Assembly (NCBI GenBank): GCA_900538555.1
Contig: UPYI01000010.1
Span: 1 to 64,000, forward strand
From: an uncultured Porphyromonadaceae bacterium
GTDB lineage: Bacteria > Bacteroidota > Bacteroidia > Bacteroidales > Barnesiellaceae
Direction: 5' to 3'
Length of the DNA: 64,000 nt
Part shown: positions 34,802 to 43,409 of the stretch, piece after piece
Position numbering within the stretch: the first letter of the stretch is position 1
Layout: each line of letters opens with the position of its first letter
Notes under the pieces: generated by a model
The model's input: only the letters and a program-made list of their open reading frames with translations
What the model was told of the DNA's origin: nothing
Database searches by the model: none
Position numbers and translations under genes: made by a program

Positions 34802-35842
34802 ATGAATATGAAAATTCAAAAAAAAACAGGGTGGGCGATAGCTGTTGCTCTTTTGGTCGTTATCGGCGTATCGTCGGTCTTTGCCCTGCATTATTATCGT
34901 TATTACCGGCAATCGGCGGTAGACAGCCGGGTGTGGGTGTATGTCGATGAAACGACTACACTCGATTCTTTGTCGGTTGTTTTTGAGAATGTGTCCGACC
35001 GGGCTCGTGCAGAACGTATCGTAGGGCATCTTCGTAAATCCGATTATCGACCTTCCGACCGTATGGGGGCGTACCGGATCGATTCGGGCGTGAATGTCGA
35101 GACGGTTGTACGCCGTCTGCGTCAAGGGTTGCAGACTCCGGTGCGGGTCACCTTCAACAACATCCGTACCAAACGGCAATTTGCCGACCGCATGGCAGAG
35201 GTGTTGCATTTCGGGAGCGATGAGTTGTTGTCGTTGTTGGAAAACGATTCGGTTTGTGCTTCTTACGGCTTCGATACCTATACGATTCCGGCGATGTTCC
35301 TGCCCGATACTTATGAGTTCTATTGGACGGTATCGCCCCGCGATTTTATGAACCGGATGCATCGGGAATACGATTCGTTTTGGAATGAAGAGCGCAAAGC
35401 CAAAGCTGCAAAACTGAATCTGAAACCGATAGAGGTGTCTATTCTGACTTCGATTGTGGAAGAGGAAACCAATATGTCTACCGAGAAAGGAACGATTGCC
35501 GGATTGTATCTGAACCGTTTGCGCAAACGGATACCGATGCAGGCATGCCCGACGATCAAATTCGCTTTGCAGGATTTCACGATCCGCCGTATTTTGGATA
35601 AACATTTGGAGGTGGAGTCGCCTTACAACACCTACAAACATCGGGGACTGCCGATAGGTCCGATACGGATTCCTTCCAAATCGAGCCTCGATGCCGTGTT
35701 GAACCTGACTCCGAACAATTACCTGTATATGTGCGCCCGCGATGATTTTTCGGGATACCACTATTTCTCGTCCACTTTGGCGGAACACAATCGTTATGCC
35801 GCCCGTTATCACAGGGCGTTGTCGCGAAACAAGATCCGGTGA
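34802..35842 (+). CDS. mltG: MltG-like endolytic murein transglycosylase
   Basis: 346 residues. MltG cuts nascent glycan strands at the inner membrane, thereby setting their length. One N-terminal transmembrane helix (WAIAVALLVVIGVSSVFAL, 11-29) anchors the protein with the bulk in the periplasm. The YceG-like domain follows: MFLPDTYEFYW near 165-175, the catalytic Glu in SIVEEETN near 217-224, and GLPIGPI...IPSKSSLDAVLNLTPNNYLYM near 285-320. A -7 TACTTTTG at 34743-34750 serves this gene, divergent from tRNA-Ser. A second ATG two codons in is an alternative start. Confidence 0.94.
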   Translation: MNMKIQKKTGWAIAVALLVVIGVSSVFALHYYRYYRQSAVDSRVWVYVDETTTLDSLSVVFENVSDRARAERIVGHLRKSDYRPSDRMGAYRIDSGVNVETVVRRLRQGLQTPVRVTFNNIRTKRQFADRMAEVLHFGSDELLSLLENDSVCASYGFDTYTIPAMFLPDTYEFYWTVSPRDFMNRMHREYDSFWNEERKAKAAKLNLKPIEVSILTSIVEEETNMSTEKGTIAGLYLNRLRKRIPMQACPTIKFALQDFTIRRILDKHLEVESPYNTYKHRGLPIGPIRIPSKSSLDAVLNLTPNNYLYMCARDDFSGYHYFSSTLAEHNRYAARYHRALSRNKIR

Positions 35843-36152
35843 ATGCGGTCGGGAGCGGGTACAAAACGAAAAATCCCCATCTCACGATGAGGATTCTCCA
35901 AACTTGAAATATATCAAAAACAAGAAAGAGGATAATGTTTATTCAGGGAATAAACAAGGATAATAATACCAATGAAACACACAAAAAACAAGAATATATA
36001 ATTTATATCTTTTCGTTTTTATCATTTCGGAAGCGACTCTTCGCTTCGTCCTTCAAGGTCGTTTATCGCCTCGATTCAAACATAAAACAACCCGCCGGCA
36101 GTATAGTTCTGCCGGCGGGTTGTTTTTTAGTGATTTTTTACATTCTCTGCTT
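35843..36152. ncRNA. intergenic region with two hairpins; possible small RNA
   Basis: No gene. A hairpin at 35869-35893 (AATCCTCATC/GATGGGGATT with a T-run on the minus strand) looks like a minus-strand terminator. A very strong hairpin at 36089-36124 (AACCCGCCGGCAG/CTGCCGGCGGGTT, T-runs on both sides) is a bidirectional terminator. Between them on the plus strand, TATATCTTTTCG near 36003-36014 could start a transcript of about 100 nt with a GAAGCG/CGCTTC hairpin near 36030-36047, ending at the strong terminator. Expression is unproven. Confidence 0.35.
36089..36130. terminator. strong bidirectional terminator
   Basis: AACCCGCCGGCAG pairs with CTGCCGGCGGGTT around 7 nt. Plus side continues GTTTTTTAG, minus side GTTTTATG. 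It ends the dnaB transcript on the minus strand. Confidence 0.9.
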
Positions 36153-36278
36153 TCAGCGAAGTAATGCCAGTTCGTCGCTGTCGATGATCAGTGCCATAGT
36201 CAGCCAATAAAGCAACAAGGCGATGATAAGTACAGCCGCGATCGTCATTCCGATCTGTTTTTTCTTGGTCTTGTCCAT
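36153..36278 (-). CDS. small single-pass membrane protein
   Basis: 41 residues from ATG 36276-36278 (MDKTKKKQIGMTIAAVLIIALLLYWLTMALIIDSDELALLR). A positively charged start is followed by one hydrophobic helix (about 10-33) and a short acidic tail, so the likely topology is inside-to-out. The gene starts 68 bp after the dnaB stop, with a terminator just beyond it, so it is probably the tail of the dnaB transcript. I do not recognise the family. It may be a conserved small protein or a chance frame, but the clean layout favours a real one. Confidence 0.5.
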   Translation of the reverse strand: MDKTKKKQIGMTIAAVLIIALLLYWLTMALIIDSDELALLR

Positions 36279-36346
36279 AATCGTCAGGTAAATGAATGGA
36301 TATATCCGGATGGATTGCCGATCTTTTTTACCCCGATACAAGACGA

Positions 36347-37915
36347 TCAGAACGGAACTTCCGATTTACCCGATAGCGGCGGCTCGGAGAGGAAATCGGG
36401 ATTCCCGATAATGGCGGATGACCCCGTCGGCATCGACGGTTGCATCGGGTTGCTGTCGGTTGCGGCAACCGTACCGCTGTTCATCTTCGACTGTATGTTT
36501 TGTAAAGAAGTATCGTCGTCCCAGTTCTGGAATCGTGCCAGTTCGTTTTTGAATCGCATGCGGGCATCGCCGGTAGCACCGCTACGGTGTTTGGCGATGA
36601 TAAATTCCGCCAGACCCCGGATGTCGCGACCGCTGTCGTCCTGACTCGATTTCAGATAATATTCCGGACGGTGGATAAAACAAACCATATCGGCATCTTG
36701 TTCGATTGCACCCGATTCGCGCAGGTCGGCGAGCTGCGGGCGTTTATTCTCGCCTTGCCGGGTTTCCACACCACGGTTCAACTGCGACAGGGCAATGATC
36801 GGTATGTTCAGCTCTTTGGCAAGTTGTTTCAACGACCGGGAAATGGTGCTGACCTCCTGCTCGCGGCTGCCGAAGCTCATACCGCTGGCATTCATCAGCT
36901 GCAAGTAGTCGATGATAATGATTTTTACGTTATGCTCGCGAACCAGACGGCGGGCTTTCGTACGTAATTCGAAAACCGAGAGGCTGGGGGTATCGTCGAT
37001 ATAGATAGGGGCGTTGTACAGGTTCTTGATGCGCGACATCAGTTGTTCCCATTCGTAGGGCTGTAATTGTCCGCTTTTGATCTTTTCACCCGGAATTTCG
37101 CAGGTGTTTACGATCAGACGGTTTACCAACTGGACGTTCGACATTTCGAGCGAGAATATTGCCACCGGTGTGTTGTAACCGACAGCCATGTTCTTAGCCA
37201 TGGAGAGCACGAATGCTGTTTTACCCATGGCAGGACGGGCGGCAATGATGATCAGGTCGGAGTTTTGCCAACCCGATGTATAGCGGTCGAGTTCGTAGAA
37301 GCCGGTCTGTAAACCGCTCATACCGTCGGTACGGTTGGCTGCGATCTGAATCTGTTTGATCGCTTCGTTGATCACCGGGTCGATCTGCGTCACATCTTTC
37401 TTGACGTTCCGTTGGGAAATCTCGAACAACTTGCCTTCCGCCTCCTGTAACAGGTCGTCCACATCGTTCGTTTCGTCGAAAGCCTTGTTTTGTATCTCGC
37501 TCGAAAAACTGATCAGTTCGCGGGCAAGATATTTTTGTGCCACAATGCGGGCATGATATTCGATATGGGCGGCGGAAGCCACACGTCCGGTCAGTTCCGA
37601 TATGCGTACAGCTCCGCCTATCTCGTCGAGCGTTCCGTTTTGACGGAGCTGCTCTACGACGGTAAGCATGTCTATCGGCCGTTGTCGGGCAGCCAGCTGG
37701 GTGATCGCTTCGTAAATCGTCTGGTGGGTGGGTTCGTAAAAACTCTCTTTCTTCAAGATGTCGCACACGATGGTGTAGGCATCCTTTTCCAACATTAACG
37801 CGCCGAGTACAGCCTCTTCCAGTTCTTTGTCTTGCGGTTGCAGTTTCCCCAGTTCCGAAGTCTTGGGCGCATAATTGTTTGATTTACGGCTTTGATAATT
37901 TCTTTTGGGCTCCAT
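36347..37915 (-). CDS. dnaB: replicative DNA helicase DnaB
   Basis: 522 residues. DnaB is the hexameric 5'-3' helicase at the replication fork. The helical N-domain (QDKELEEAVLGALML, near 28-42) is followed by the RecA-like C-domain with Walker A IIIAARPAMGKT (near 222-233), Walker B-like IIIIDYLQLM and the ALSQLNR arginine-finger region. No intein is present. The C-terminal tail (after 465) is low-complexity and Ser/Pro/Gly-rich, as common in this order. dnaA is not in the window, so this is not evidence for the origin. Confidence 0.97.
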   Translation of the reverse strand: MEPKRNYQSRKSNNYAPKTSELGKLQPQDKELEEAVLGALMLEKDAYTIVCDILKKESFYEPTHQTIYEAITQLAARQRPIDMLTVVEQLRQNGTLDEIGGAVRISELTGRVASAAHIEYHARIVAQKYLARELISFSSEIQNKAFDETNDVDDLLQEAEGKLFEISQRNVKKDVTQIDPVINEAIKQIQIAANRTDGMSGLQTGFYELDRYTSGWQNSDLIIIAARPAMGKTAFVLSMAKNMAVGYNTPVAIFSLEMSNVQLVNRLIVNTCEIPGEKIKSGQLQPYEWEQLMSRIKNLYNAPIYIDDTPSLSVFELRTKARRLVREHNVKIIIIDYLQLMNASGMSFGSREQEVSTISRSLKQLAKELNIPIIALSQLNRGVETRQGENKRPQLADLRESGAIEQDADMVCFIHRPEYYLKSSQDDSGRDIRGLAEFIIAKHRSGATGDARMRFKNELARFQNWDDDTSLQNIQSKMNSGTVAATDSNPMQPSMPTGSSAIIGNPDFLSEPPLSGKSEVPF

Positions 37916-38360
37916 AAGGCATATATCTGCTTTTTAGGGTCGCAAAAGCATTGCCGACGATTGTAAGGGTTGTGTCGGATGTTATATTGCGAAGCGAATG
38001 TATCGGGCAGATTCTTCTGCAAAGATAGGATGTGGCGTTGCATAATTCAAGTAAACTTGATTCTTTTTTCGGTTTGCATTATCTTTTCGGATGAGATGAT
38101 AAGTTGCGGCTCGGCAGAATCGATTCGTGAAACTTTGTTTCCCGTTTGTTTCTGCCCTCGCCTTTCACTATCTTTGACTACGTCTTAGATACTCCGCCTC
38201 AGCAAACTTGCAAATAAATTTGCGTTTGCGCTCGGCTTATGCGTATCTTTGGATAAGATAGGATGCGGCTCGGCAGAATCGATTCGTGAAACTTCGTTTC
38301 CCGTTTGTTTCTGCCCTCGCCTTTCACTATCTTTGCACGGTTAAAAATCAAGAAGAGATC
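37916..38360 (+). repeat. promoter repeat array (four units) upstream of ispE
   Basis: From 38023 four plus-strand units follow each other, with -7 elements at about 38079-38086 (TATCTTTT), 38169-38176, 38242-38249 and 38328-38335 (TATCTTTG). Inverted repeats are TCAAGtaaaCTTGA, GAAACtttGTTTC, GCAAATaaATTTGC and GAAACttcGTTTC. The last 177 bp match the ppx-like locus with 7 differences. The first 100 bp must hold the dnaB promoter on the minus strand, which I cannot pin down. Confidence 0.88.
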
Positions 38361-39179
38361 ATGATTACGTTTCCGAATGCGAAAATCAATCTGGGGCTGA
38401 ATATCGTTTCCAAACGTCCCGACGGTTATCACGACATAGAAACCGTATTTTATCCGGTAGGAATAAAAGATGCGTTGGAGATGGTAAAGACTGCGGCAGA
38501 CGATACTACGTTGGTAGTTTCGGGTATGACAGTCACAGCCGATGCCGAAAAAAATCTGGTAATGAAAGCCTATCGGCGCATGCAGCAGCGGTACGGATTA
38601 CCTCCTGTATCTATATTTTTGCATAAGGCTATTCCGTTTGGTGCGGGATTGGGTGGCGGATCGTCCGATGCCGCCCATATGTTGCTGATGTTGCGGGATT
38701 ATTTTCAGTTGCCCCTTTCCGACGATGAACTGGCGGCAGAGGCAGCTGCGTTGGGAGCCGATTGTCCGTTCTTCATTTACAATAAACCGCTGATGGCAAA
38801 AGGTATCGGAAACGAATTTTCTCCGGTTTCGCTTTCTTTGAAAGGATATTATCTGGTGTTGGTAAAACCCGAAGTCGTGGTGTCCACCGCCGATGCCTAT
38901 GCGCAGGTAGTGCCGGAACTGCCGGAAATCCCGATTTCCGAACTGATCGCCCGACCGGTCGAAGAGTGGAGAGGGACGTTGGTGAATGATTTTGAGAAAA
39001 GCGTATTCCCGGCATATCCGCAGATAGCGATGATCAAACAGTTGCTTTACGACAACGGAGCCGTTTATGCGTCGATGTCGGGATCGGGGGCGTCGGTATT
39101 CGGATTGTTTACGTCGTCGAAAAATCTGGAATCCAAATTTCCCGGCTGCACGGTCTGGGGGGGAGCTTGCGAAATATAA
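38361..39179 (+). CDS. ispE: 4-diphosphocytidyl-2-C-methylerythritol kinase
   Basis: 272 residues from ATG 38361; the upstream in-frame extension is promoter-repeat sequence. IspE phosphorylates CDP-methylerythritol, the fourth step of the non-mevalonate isoprenoid pathway. It is a GHMP kinase: FPNAKINLGLNIVSKRPDGYHDIET (near 4-28) carries the substrate site, PFGAGLGGGSSDAAHML (near 92-108) the ATP loop, and SMSGSGASVFGLF (near 238-250) the third motif. The nearby genes are not in the pathway. The gene is read from an array of four promoter repeats and stands alone. Confidence 0.96.
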   Translation: MITFPNAKINLGLNIVSKRPDGYHDIETVFYPVGIKDALEMVKTAADDTTLVVSGMTVTADAEKNLVMKAYRRMQQRYGLPPVSIFLHKAIPFGAGLGGGSSDAAHMLLMLRDYFQLPLSDDELAAEAAALGADCPFFIYNKPLMAKGIGNEFSPVSLSLKGYYLVLVKPEVVVSTADAYAQVVPELPEIPISELIARPVEEWRGTLVNDFEKSVFPAYPQIAMIKQLLYDNGAVYASMSGSGASVFGLFTSSKNLESKFPGCTVWGGACEI

Positions 39180-39249
39180 AAATATCCGGTAGGGTGAACG
39201 TTTTCACCCGAAACCGTGTTTATATGAACAGAGTGGCGAATCGTACGAT

Positions 39250-39390
39250 GATCGATTGCCCGGATTGTGAAAAAGTGACAAAATAACATATTTAGTGACA
39301 AAATGCTGCCAACCGCTCTTTGGCAGCATTTTTGATTATAAACAAGTATGCGCACGGAGCGGAGGTGTTACATACGCAGAATGAACGATA
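39250..39390 (+). promoter_or_regulatory. grpE-dnaJ leader: direct repeats and hairpin
   Basis: AGTGACAAAAT occurs twice, 20 bp apart, around 39275-39305. Just after it AAATGCTGCCAA pairs with TTGGCAGCATTT at 39301-39332, followed by TTG. The hairpin may be the end of the ispE transcript or a leader element of grpE; the paired repeats may be an operator. No CIRCE site is present. Confidence 0.45.
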
Positions 39391-40017
39391 ATGAAAAAAA
39401 GAAAAAATAAGAATATGAGCGATAAGGAAAAAGCTGAACAGACGCAAACGACTGTAAACGAAAAGAATGCAGTGGAAAATGCCGCAGTGGAAAATCCGGC
39501 GGATACCATGACCGAAGAGGCTGCGGCAGAGCAACCCGAAGAATTGGATGAGACTGCCAAACTGACAGCCGAGATAGAAGAACTGAAAGCGAAAATCGAA
39601 AAGCAGCAAAAGGATTATCTGCTGTTGATGGCAGATTATGACAATTTCCGCAAACGTACGTTGAAAGAAAAGTCGGATCTGCTGAAATATGGCGGTGAGG
39701 CGTGTATGAAAAATATCTTGCCTGTTATCGACGATTTCGAACGGGGATTGCAATCTGTGAACGAAAGCACCGATCTCGATGCCGTAAAGGAAGGAATGAA
39801 CTTGATATACAATAAATTTCAATCCTATCTGGCACAAAACGGCGTGAAAGAAGTTCCTGCTGTCGGTGAGACATTCGATACCGAGCACCACGAGGCTGTG
39901 ACGATGTTCCCGGCTCAGACACCCGAACAGAAAGGCAAGGTGATCGATTGCGTACAGAAAGGCTATTCGCTCAACGACAAAGTGATCCGCTTTGCCAAAG
40001 TAGTGGTAGGACAGTAA
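39391..40017 (+). CDS. grpE: nucleotide exchange factor GrpE
   Basis: 208 residues. GrpE releases ADP from the chaperone DnaK. An acidic, disordered N-terminal region (about 1-60, Glu/Ala/Thr-rich) is followed by a long coiled coil (AKLTAEIEELKAKIEKQQKDYLLLMADYDNFRKRTLKEK, about 63-102) and the beta-wing domain with the family motif (VPAVGETFDTEHHEAV...KGKVIDCVQKGYSLNDKVIRFAKVVV). An ATG at 39415 is an alternative start. dnaJ starts 17 bp after its stop, so they are co-transcribed. dnaK is not in the window. Confidence 0.95.
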   Translation: MKKRKNKNMSDKEKAEQTQTTVNEKNAVENAAVENPADTMTEEAAAEQPEELDETAKLTAEIEELKAKIEKQQKDYLLLMADYDNFRKRTLKEKSDLLKYGGEACMKNILPVIDDFERGLQSVNESTDLDAVKEGMNLIYNKFQSYLAQNGVKEVPAVGETFDTEHHEAVTMFPAQTPEQKGKVIDCVQKGYSLNDKVIRFAKVVVGQ

Positions 40018-40033
40018 AAAGAAGAAGAGAACA

Positions 40034-41194
40034 ATGGAAAAAAGAGACTATTACGAGGTACTGGATGTCGCGAAGACGGCGACCGCCGAAGAGATAAAAA
40101 AGGCGTATCGCAAGAAAGCCATCCAATATCATCCCGATAAGAACCCCGGCGACAAAGAGGCGGAAGAAAAATTCAAAGAGGCTGCCGAAGCATACGAAGT
40201 ATTGAGCGATCCGGAAAAACGGAAACGTTACGATCAGTTCGGACATCAGGGCATGAACGGCGGATTCGGCGGAGCCGGTGGCGGTGGAATGTCTATGGAA
40301 GACATATTCTCGCATTTCGGCGATATATTCGGAGGCGGCGGAGGCTTCGGCGATTTCTTCGGTGGTGGGTTCAGTGGCAGCCGTGGCAACGGTCGTCGCC
40401 ATGTGAACAAAGGAACCGATTTGAGGGTAAAAGTGAAACTGACCCTCAACGAAATTGCCACCGGCGTAGAGAAAAAAATAAAACTGCCCCATTATGTCAG
40501 TTGCAAGACTTGTAATGGAACGGGGGCGGAGAATGGCACGGCTTATACTACCTGTTCGAAATGTAATGGTTCGGGCGTGGTTACCCGCGTACAGCAAACA
40601 TTTTTGGGTGCCATGCAATCGACGGCTGTCTGCCCCGATTGTAACGGTGAAGGACGCATCATCACCAAGAAGTGTCCGAAATGTAATGGCGAGGGTATCT
40701 TGCGCGAAGAAGAGGTCATTACGATCAATATTCCGGCTGGGGTTGCCGAAGGTATGCAACTTTCGATGGCTGGGAAAGGAAATGCTGCCCGTCATGGCGG
40801 TGTGAACGGAGACCTGCTGATCTTGATCGAAGAGGAGAAACATCCCGATCTGATACGCGACGAGAATGATTTGGTATATAACCTTTTGCTCGACTTCCCG
40901 ACCGCAGCGTTGGGCGGATCGGTAGAAGTACCGACACTCGACGGAAAAGCGAAAATCAAGATCGACCCCGGAACGCAGTCGGGCAAAGTATTCCGGTTGC
41001 GCGGGAAAGGGCTTCCGTCGGTCAATCGTTATGGAGTAGGAGACTTGATCGTCAATGTGATGGTATATGTTCCCGAATCCCTCTCGGCTGATGAGAAGAA
41101 ACAGATCGAAGCCATGCGTTCGTCCAACAACTTCAAGCCGACTCTGGCAACCCGCACACGTATATTCAGCCGTTTGCGGCATCTGTTCGATTAA
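40034..41194 (+). CDS. dnaJ: chaperone DnaJ
   Basis: 386 residues, full-length type I DnaJ. DnaJ delivers clients to DnaK and triggers its ATPase. J-domain 1-70 with HPD at 33-35. Gly/Phe-rich linker about 75-120. Zinc domain with four CxxCxGxG repeats (CKTCNGTG, CSKCNGSG, CPDCNGEG, CPKCNGEG, about 155-225). C-terminal substrate domains (VPTLDGKAKIKIDPGTQSGKVFRLRGKGLP). It is the second gene of grpE-dnaJ. A bidirectional terminator follows 37 bp after the stop. Confidence 0.97.
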   Translation: MEKRDYYEVLDVAKTATAEEIKKAYRKKAIQYHPDKNPGDKEAEEKFKEAAEAYEVLSDPEKRKRYDQFGHQGMNGGFGGAGGGGMSMEDIFSHFGDIFGGGGGFGDFFGGGFSGSRGNGRRHVNKGTDLRVKVKLTLNEIATGVEKKIKLPHYVSCKTCNGTGAENGTAYTTCSKCNGSGVVTRVQQTFLGAMQSTAVCPDCNGEGRIITKKCPKCNGEGILREEEVITINIPAGVAEGMQLSMAGKGNAARHGGVNGDLLILIEEEKHPDLIRDENDLVYNLLLDFPTAALGGSVEVPTLDGKAKIKIDPGTQSGKVFRLRGKGLPSVNRYGVGDLIVNVMVYVPESLSADEKKQIEAMRSSNNFKPTLATRTRIFSRLRHLFD

Positions 41195-41230
41195 GTTCCC
41201 ATAAAAAATAATTTGTCGTACGACAAAACG

Positions 41231-41272
41231 AGGGGTTGTTTCAAAATGCAAGTTTTGAAACAACCCCTTTTC
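41231..41272. terminator. bidirectional terminator T1 (dnaJ / YitT-like gene)
   Basis: AGGGGTTGTTTCAAAAT pairs with its complement ending in CAACCCCT; T-run TTTTC on plus. The same hairpin recurs at 43671, 49163, 57677 and 62444. Confidence 0.9.
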
Positions 41273-41340
41273 GGTGCGTAAGAATGTCTATAAAGGTAGA
41301 AAAAGTATGGTTATGTTCCTGTGGGGCTGTTGCTGTTTGA

Positions 41341-42093
41341 TTACCGGCGGTAGATAAGGCGGGCAAGTCCGAACAGATAACGTCTGAATCCCGGTTTATA
41401 AACCAACAGACGGTCGAACCAGCCGATATGAGGGGAGACGAACTTGACGACAAGCCCGACATACACCATAGCGAAGATTGTCCCTATACCTACGACATTC
41501 CATTGCCAGCTTCCGAAAAAGTAATAGCAACTGGCAACGGCAAGAGCGACGAGTGTACAGTCTACGGCGATTTTGACTTTGGCAAAAGGACGGTGCGATA
41601 CCTGACTGATGACGATCGAGATCCCTTCGCCCGGCATAGTCACCGAACCGCACCTCACCTCGAATGCAATACCGACGCCCATTACCGTGCAACCTATGAA
41701 CTGAGTGAGCATCTGCGGAACGAGCGTGTCGCATTCCAATCCGGATGTCAGAAACATATTGAGGTCGATAAGCCAGCCGAAAACGAAACCGATAACCAAC
41801 TGGAATAGTTGCATCGGATCGAACTGCCGGCGAAGAATAAGAATCTGGCAGAGGACCAGAACGAAATTCATCAGTATGGTATATGTGCCGATTGTCCATT
41901 CGGGTACGGCGCTTATCGGTCCCGCCAATGAGAACACGAAAGGTAAAGAGGAGATTACGCTACTGCCCAAGCCCGATTTTACACAAAGGGCAACACCAAG
42001 GGTCATGAGGTATAGTGAGAGCAGGAGTAGGAAATGTTGCCAGACGAACGATATGATTTTTTCTTTTTTGTTGGAGGTTGAAGTCGAATACAT
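41341..42093 (-). CDS. YitT/YczE-like integral membrane protein
   Basis: 250 residues from the ATG at 42091-42093 (a TTG two codons upstream is less likely). About five to six membrane helices. The first (FVWQHFLLLLSLYLMTLGVALCV) and the GLGSSVISSLPFVFSLA stretch are typical of the YczE/YitT-like family. The loop VRCGSVTMPGEGISIVIS resembles the family's conserved turn. These are inner-membrane proteins without an agreed function; transport is often guessed. It is read from the minus-strand promoter repeat at 42112-42193. Confidence 0.8.
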   Translation of the reverse strand: MYSTSTSNKKEKIISFVWQHFLLLLSLYLMTLGVALCVKSGLGSSVISSLPFVFSLAGPISAVPEWTIGTYTILMNFVLVLCQILILRRQFDPMQLFQLVIGFVFGWLIDLNMFLTSGLECDTLVPQMLTQFIGCTVMGVGIAFEVRCGSVTMPGEGISIVISQVSHRPFAKVKIAVDCTLVALAVASCYYFFGSWQWNVVGIGTIFAMVYVGLVVKFVSPHIGWFDRLLVYKPGFRRYLFGLARLIYRR

Positions 42094-42111
42094 ACTCAAT
42101 TTTTTCGTTGT

Positions 42112-42254
42112 GCAAATATAGTGAAAGGCGAGGGCAGAGGCAAAAGGGAAAATGGAATTTTCACGAAAGGACTGTGCCGAGCCGCCTCCTATATTCTATA
42201 AATATAGCGACAAGTTTGATGTCCCTGCTCTCGATTTGCAGTATCTTTGTGTAC
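42112..42254. repeat. back-to-back promoter repeats
   Basis: Minus-strand unit 42112-42193: AGGAGGCGGCTCGGCACAG, inverted repeat GAAAATtccATTTTC, CTCTGCCCTCGCC and -7 TATATTTG at 42113-42120, pointing to the YitT-like gene. Plus-strand half unit 42205-42250: CTGCTCTCGATTTGCAG and -7 TATCTTTG at 42242-42249, pointing to the dihydrouridine synthase gene 24 bp away. Confidence 0.82.
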
Positions 42255-42273
42255 TCATTAATTACAGACTGCT

Positions 42274-43209
42274 GTGGAGATACATTTTGCGCCGTTGCAA
42301 GGATATACCGATGCTCCGTACCGTCGGTTGCACGAACAGATCTGGGGTGGAGCGGATGCCTATTATACGCCGTTTGTCAGGATCGAGGGCGATGGTTTCC
42401 GGAACAAGGATTTGCGGGACATTTCGAGGACGAGCAATTCGTCGGATCGCGTCGTACCCCAGATGTTGCCGGGTACACCCGATGAGTTGAAGCGGCTCAC
42501 CGAACTTTTCCTTCGGGAGGGGTATGACCGTGCGGATATTAATTTAGGCTGTCCGTTCCCGATGATTGCCCGTCGGCAACGGGGTGCCGGAATTTGGAGT
42601 GATACCGATAAGGCGGAGGCATTGCTTTCGTCGGTCGCGTTGTATCCCGAAATGCGTTTTTCGTTAAAAATGCGTTTGGGTTGGCAGACGTTCGATGAGA
42701 CACGGCGGCTGTTGCCGTTACTTTGCGAGTTGCCCTTGACGCACATCGCCCTGCATGCCCGGCTGGGGGTGCAGCAATACAAAGGCGTTCCCGATTTCGA
42801 ATCATTTTCCCGGTTTTATGAACAATGTACATTGCCGTTGTTTTATAACGGAGACCTCTGCACGACTGAGCAGATCGACGGGATAATGGCGCGTTATCCG
42901 GCGTTGTGGGGCGTTATGATCGGGCGAGGATTGCTGGCTGCACCGTGGCTGGCATCGGAGTATAAAAATGGTGTACCGTTGGCTAATGAGGAGCGTTTGA
43001 ACCGTCTCCGCCTTTTCCATGATGCCTTGTGCGAGGAATACCGGCAGAGTTCGCAAGGCGAGCATCAATGGTTGGCACGGATACGCACATTATGGGACTA
43101 TCTGTTGCCCGATGCCGATAAGCGGTTGAGAAAGCCGATTGTGAAGGCAACCCGTATCGAAACTTATCGTCTGGCAGTCGAACGGCTGTGGGAGAACCTG
43201 TATTCCTAA
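42274..43209 (+). CDS. tRNA-dihydrouridine synthase (Dus family)
   Basis: 311 residues. The flavoenzyme reduces uridines in the tRNA D-loop. The TIM-barrel N-terminus HFAPLQGYTDAPYR (4-17), the catalytic cysteine in DINLGCPFP (C93) and the flavin-phosphate site (MIGRGLLAAPWL, about 218-229) are clear. The C-terminal helical tRNA-binding domain (about 240-311) is short. I cannot tell DusB from DusC with confidence. The start is GTG at 42274, which is the first codon giving the expected N-terminus; no ATG is available close by. The leader is only about 20 nt long. Confidence 0.9.
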   Translation: MEIHFAPLQGYTDAPYRRLHEQIWGGADAYYTPFVRIEGDGFRNKDLRDISRTSNSSDRVVPQMLPGTPDELKRLTELFLREGYDRADINLGCPFPMIARRQRGAGIWSDTDKAEALLSSVALYPEMRFSLKMRLGWQTFDETRRLLPLLCELPLTHIALHARLGVQQYKGVPDFESFSRFYEQCTLPLFYNGDLCTTEQIDGIMARYPALWGVMIGRGLLAAPWLASEYKNGVPLANEERLNRLRLFHDALCEEYRQSSQGEHQWLARIRTLWDYLLPDADKRLRKPIVKATRIETYRLAVERLWENLYS

Positions 43210-43279
43210 GAATAGAATATTTGTCGGCAATTTTAGCCTTTTTGTAATATTTTTCTTTTAAAATTAGGATTATATGAAA

Positions 43280-43380
43280 TAATGTTTATATTTGCACTAT
43301 GCACGAGTATAGGATGCGTTTCGACAAAGTCCAAGTAAACAAGGCTCTGCGCTCGCCTTTCACTATATTGTGGTGCTCTA
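43280..43380 (+). repeat. promoter region and promoter repeat, DUF2007 copy
   Basis: A first -7-like TATATTTG lies at 43288-43295. A decayed repeat unit at 43307-43372 follows (TATAGGATGCGTTTCGACA, CCAAGTAAACAAGG, CTCTGCGCTCGCC, TATATTGT). The usual inverted repeat is broken in one arm, as is its -7. Confidence 0.65.
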
Positions 43381-43409
43381 TCTAATTAAATAAATGAGGA
43401 GGAATCTTT

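Noticed and set aside
36347..37915. Replication origin near dnaB
   Set aside because: No dnaA, DnaA-box cluster or gidA/mnmG neighbourhood was seen.
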